Shown here: positions 42,560 through 44,360 of the stretch, piece after piece
How the letters are laid out: every line of letters begins with the position of its first letter
How positions within the stretch are numbered: position 1 is the stretch's first letter
Assembly (NCBI GenBank): GCA_017445385.1
Contig: JAFSUG010000013.1
Span: 1 to 44,360 of the forward strand
Length of the DNA: 44,360 nt
Direction: 5' to 3'
Origin: Oscillospiraceae bacterium
Lineage (GTDB): Bacteria; Bacillota; Clostridia; Oscillospirales; Oscillospiraceae
The notes under the pieces: model-generated
Told to the model about the DNA's origin: nothing
What the model saw: the letters and a program-made list of their open reading frames with translations, nothing else
Databases searched by the model: none
Position numbers and translations under genes: made by a program

Positions 42560-43035
42560 AAACGATTAAAATTATGGCGCTGCTGCTCGTGCTTTCGCTC
42601 GGTGCGTCGTTTCTCGGCGTTGTGCCGTTTTCGAGCAGCGACATCTCAAAGCTCACAATCGTGGAGCTGCTTTGCTTTGCCGATGCAGCACAGGGCGTCG
42701 CCGTTACAACCGAGGACGGCATGACCGCCACGGGCGCAAGCGTATCCGATGCGCTGCGCCTGCTCAAGGCGGCTGCGCCGGGAAAGCTTCTGCTCGGAAC
42801 GGTCGATCATATTACCGTCTGCGGCGTTGCGCCGCGCGCAAGCGAGCTGCTCGCATGCGGTCTTCGTCCGGCGGCAAAGGTGTACCGCGCGCCGACCTCG
42901 CTCAATCCCGAAGCCGCGGCGGAATACTTCCGAAACCACGACGGCGGCGTTTCGCTCGGCGAACTGGCGGAGGGCAGCGAACCGCCGCTGCTCTCATGCA
43001 TAAACGGCAGGCCGTATTCGGAGGGAAATCCGTGA
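42556..43035 (+). CDS. Short GerC-like germination protein (N-terminal domain only)
   Basis: A 159-residue protein. A hydrophobic N-terminus (about 5-25) is followed by DISKLTIVELLCFADAAQGVAVTT and SVSDALRLLKAAAPGKLLLGTVDHITVCG, which resemble the N-terminal domain of Ger(x)C lipoproteins. Normal GerC is about 350-400 residues with a lipobox cysteine. Both the large C-terminal part and an obvious lipobox are missing here. It is in the usual place between gerA and gerB and is coupled by 4-base overlaps at both ends, so it looks like a maintained short form rather than debris. Confidence 0.7.
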   Translation: MKTIKIMALLLVLSLGASFLGVVPFSSSDISKLTIVELLCFADAAQGVAVTTEDGMTATGASVSDALRLLKAAAPGKLLLGTVDHITVCGVAPRASELLACGLRPAAKVYRAPTSLNPEAAAEYFRNHDGGVSLGELAEGSEPPLLSCINGRPYSEGNP

Positions 43036-43994
43036 AAGATACGATCTCTCCGCGCCAGGCGGCGCTCTTTGCGTTCGCTTCGTCCTCCGCGCCCGTTATA
43101 ACGGTCTGCGCCGGCACGTCGTGGGTTTGGACGCTGCTTATTTCTGTGGGAGTGTGCCTAATCGCGTGGCGGCTCTTTGCGCTTTGGAAGCGTGCCGGCG
43201 CGGATCTGCCGTCGCTCGTTTTAGCCGTCTGCGGCAAAACGCTCGGCGCCGTCTTGCTGGTGCTTGCCGCCGCGTTTGCGGCGCTTGTGCTGATGCGCTT
43301 TGCCGCGTGGACGGATAGCGCCTTTCCCGAAACGGCAACAAAACCGTTTGTGCCGCTCGTGCTGCTGGCGATCACGGTTTGGAGCGCGTGGAAGGGCAGC
43401 GCGGCATGTGTTCGCGCGGTGGCGGTTGTTTCGTTTCTGCTGCTTGCGCTCTACGCCGCAATTTTTCTCTTTGCGCTGCCCGATGCGCAGCCTGCGCGGC
43501 TGCTTTCGCAAAACGCCGTATTCTCTCCGTCGCTCAGCGTTGCGCTGCTGCCGCTTTCGCTTATTTGGTTTGCCGCGCCGGGGCAGGGGCGCTCCGCGCG
43601 TCTGACCGTGCTTGCCGTTTCGCTGCTTCCGCTGCTGACTTCGGCTGTCTGCGCGATGATCCCGGGCAGCGGCGGATCGTTTTACGTCATGGCGGAAACG
43701 GTCAACGTGCTCTCGGTCGGCAGCCGGATCGAGCCGCTCGTCTCCGCCGCGCTCACGGCGGGGTGGTTTGCGGCAATGTGCATGCCGATCCTGGCGGCCG
43801 GCAGGATCTCCGAGGCGCTTTTCGGAAAATCTTTGCCCGGCGTTTTGGCGTGCGCATCGTTTGCCGTGCCGGGAACGCTGCTTGATTTTCCAGATGCTGG
43901 GAAAATCATGGCAATCGGAGCTTCCATATTTTGTGTGATTTTTCCGCTCGGAATACTACAAATTGCGGTGCGAAAAAAAAGAAAAAAATTATGA
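43032..43994 (+). CDS. Spore germination permease, GerB family
   Basis: A 320-residue protein with about ten transmembrane helices. The N-terminal ISPRQAALFAFASS fits endospore germination permeases of the amino acid-polyamine-organocation superfamily (GerAB/YndE type). The GTG at 43032 overlaps the gerC-like stop and has GGAGG upstream. The family is usually about 360 residues, so this is a short, divergent member. It ends 9 bases before the first rRNA promoter, with no clear intrinsic terminator in between. Confidence 0.82.
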   Translation: MKDTISPRQAALFAFASSSAPVITVCAGTSWVWTLLISVGVCLIAWRLFALWKRAGADLPSLVLAVCGKTLGAVLLVLAAAFAALVLMRFAAWTDSAFPETATKPFVPLVLLAITVWSAWKGSAACVRAVAVVSFLLLALYAAIFLFALPDAQPARLLSQNAVFSPSLSVALLPLSLIWFAAPGQGRSARLTVLAVSLLPLLTSAVCAMIPGSGGSFYVMAETVNVLSVGSRIEPLVSAALTAGWFAAMCMPILAAGRISEALFGKSLPGVLACASFAVPGTLLDFPDAGKIMAIGASIFCVIFPLGILQIAVRKKRKKL

Positions 43995-44003
43995 ATTTTT
44001 TTG

Positions 44004-44032
44004 TTGACAAGCGCGTTTTCGCGTGCTAATAT
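44004..44032 (+). promoter_or_regulatory. rRNA operon promoter P1
   Basis: TTGACA (44004-44009), 17 bases, TAATAT (44027-44032). A hairpin CCGCTT-GTG-AAGCGG (44040-44054) lies between P1 and P2. Confidence 0.75.
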
Positions 44033-44088
44033 AAGCAAGCCGCTTGTGAAGCGGGCATAAAAATCGGGCGGATGAAAGAAAAGTTTTC

Positions 44089-44117
44089 TTGACAAACGGT
44101 TTTTGATCTGCTATCAT
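44089..44117 (+). promoter_or_regulatory. rRNA operon promoter P2
   Basis: TTGACA (44089-44094), 17 bases, TATCAT (44112-44117), 85 bases after P1. Confidence 0.75.
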
Positions 44118-44202
44118 AAACGGGTTCGCGGCGAGAGCTGCGAAGCGCGTGTACCTTGTAAATTAAACAACGAGAAACATGTTTAACACCATGGTTAAAT
44201 TA

Positions 44203-44294
44203 GCTGTTTTGCTCGAGAGAGCGAAACAGCGCCAACGTTAATTTGAGTAATAGCTAAGAGCGAACTCAAAAAGGTTTTAGCAGGCGAAAGCCTG
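44203..44294 (+). ncRNA. Structured 16S rRNA leader
   Basis: Three stems precede 16S: GCTGTTTTGCTC-GAGA-GAGCGAAACAGC (44203-44230), TTTGAGT paired with ACTCAAA (about 44242-44270), and CAGGC-GAAA-GCCTG (44281-44294). They probably take part in pre-rRNA processing. A boxA antiterminator could not be assigned with confidence. Confidence 0.5.
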
Positions 44295-44305
44295 TTAGGA
44301 TACAA

Positions 44306-44360
44306 TTTTTTGAGAGTTTGATCCTAGCTCAGGACGAACGCTGGCGGCGTGCCTAACACA
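44306..44360 (+). rRNA. 16S ribosomal RNA, 5' end (partial)
   Basis: AGAGTTTGATCCTAGCTCAG (44313-44332) followed by GACGAACGCTGGCGGCGTG is the conserved 16S start of Firmicutes. E. coli position 8 corresponds to 44313, putting the mature end near 44306. The base after CCT is A where most bacteria have G (CTGGCTCAG). The gene continues past the window edge. Confidence 0.95.

Overview
The window comes from a spore-forming, rod-shaped Gram-positive bacterium of the Clostridia, most likely an Oscillospiraceae/Ruminococcaceae-like gut lineage. Supporting signs are the ger spore-germination operon, LexA and ParAB/parS of Firmicutes type with a second Noc-like ParB, the lepA-hemW neighbourhood, a tandem glycine riboswitch on a gcvT-gcvH-gcvPA-gcvPB-lplA operon, a dockerin-bearing secreted protease, pyruvate phosphate dikinase, and a 16S rRNA start of clostridial type. 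Most of the window is GC-rich, compact core chromosome. The first 2.3 kb and one small cassette near 18.4-18.75 kb are visibly AT-richer and look acquired.

Layout. 1-2.35 kb, minus strand: a two-gene unit (XRE regulator with zinc ribbon, then a YhfC-type intramembrane protease cut by the window edge) and a membrane 4Fe-4S protein. 2.4-10.2 kb: rlmD, divergent radical-SAM gene, lexA, then parA-parB with two parS sites, a small membrane coiled-coil gene, serS, mscL, and a convergent unknown membrane protein. 10.3-18.3 kb: one plus-strand run of U32 peptidase, maf, mreC, mreD, PBP2 (mrdA) and lepA, covering cell elongation and translation. 18.3-18.9 kb: a four-helix-bundle (S23/Avd-like) gene sits between lepA and hemW, flanked by 54-bp direct repeats made of tiny hairpins. 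18.9-27.1 kb: hemW, trmL, pgk, tpiA, a reversed HAD phosphatase, cysK, an acyltransferase, a PNPOx-like protein, glutathione peroxidase, a TSCPD protein and rlmH. 27.1-32.8 kb: riboswitch-controlled glycine cleavage operon ending in lipoate ligase. 32.8-38.1 kb: noc-like gene (minus), papain-dockerin protease (plus), ppdK (minus). 38.3-40.8 kb: mnmE and a cysteine desulfurase. 40.8-41.1 kb: a non-coding element of about 324 bp bounded by roughly 50-bp imperfect inverted repeats. 41.15-44.0 kb: gerA, a shortened gerC-like gene, and gerB. 44.0-44.36 kb: tandem rRNA promoters, a structured leader and the first bases of 16S rRNA.

Functionally, the gcv genes form one unit: T, H and two-subunit P proteins, plus the ligase that lipoylates GcvH, all behind a glycine-sensing leader. 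MreC, MreD and PBP2 form the elongasome core. ParA, ParB and the two parS sites form the chromosome-segregation system, with the Noc-like paralogue about 26 kb away. The least ordinary parts are three: the S23 cassette with its arrays of GCGNAGC-type mini-hairpins between two genes that are normally adjacent, the structured inverted-repeat element between the cysteine desulfurase and gerA, and the 32-bp palindrome that appears to be both the lexA terminator and a perfect parS site.
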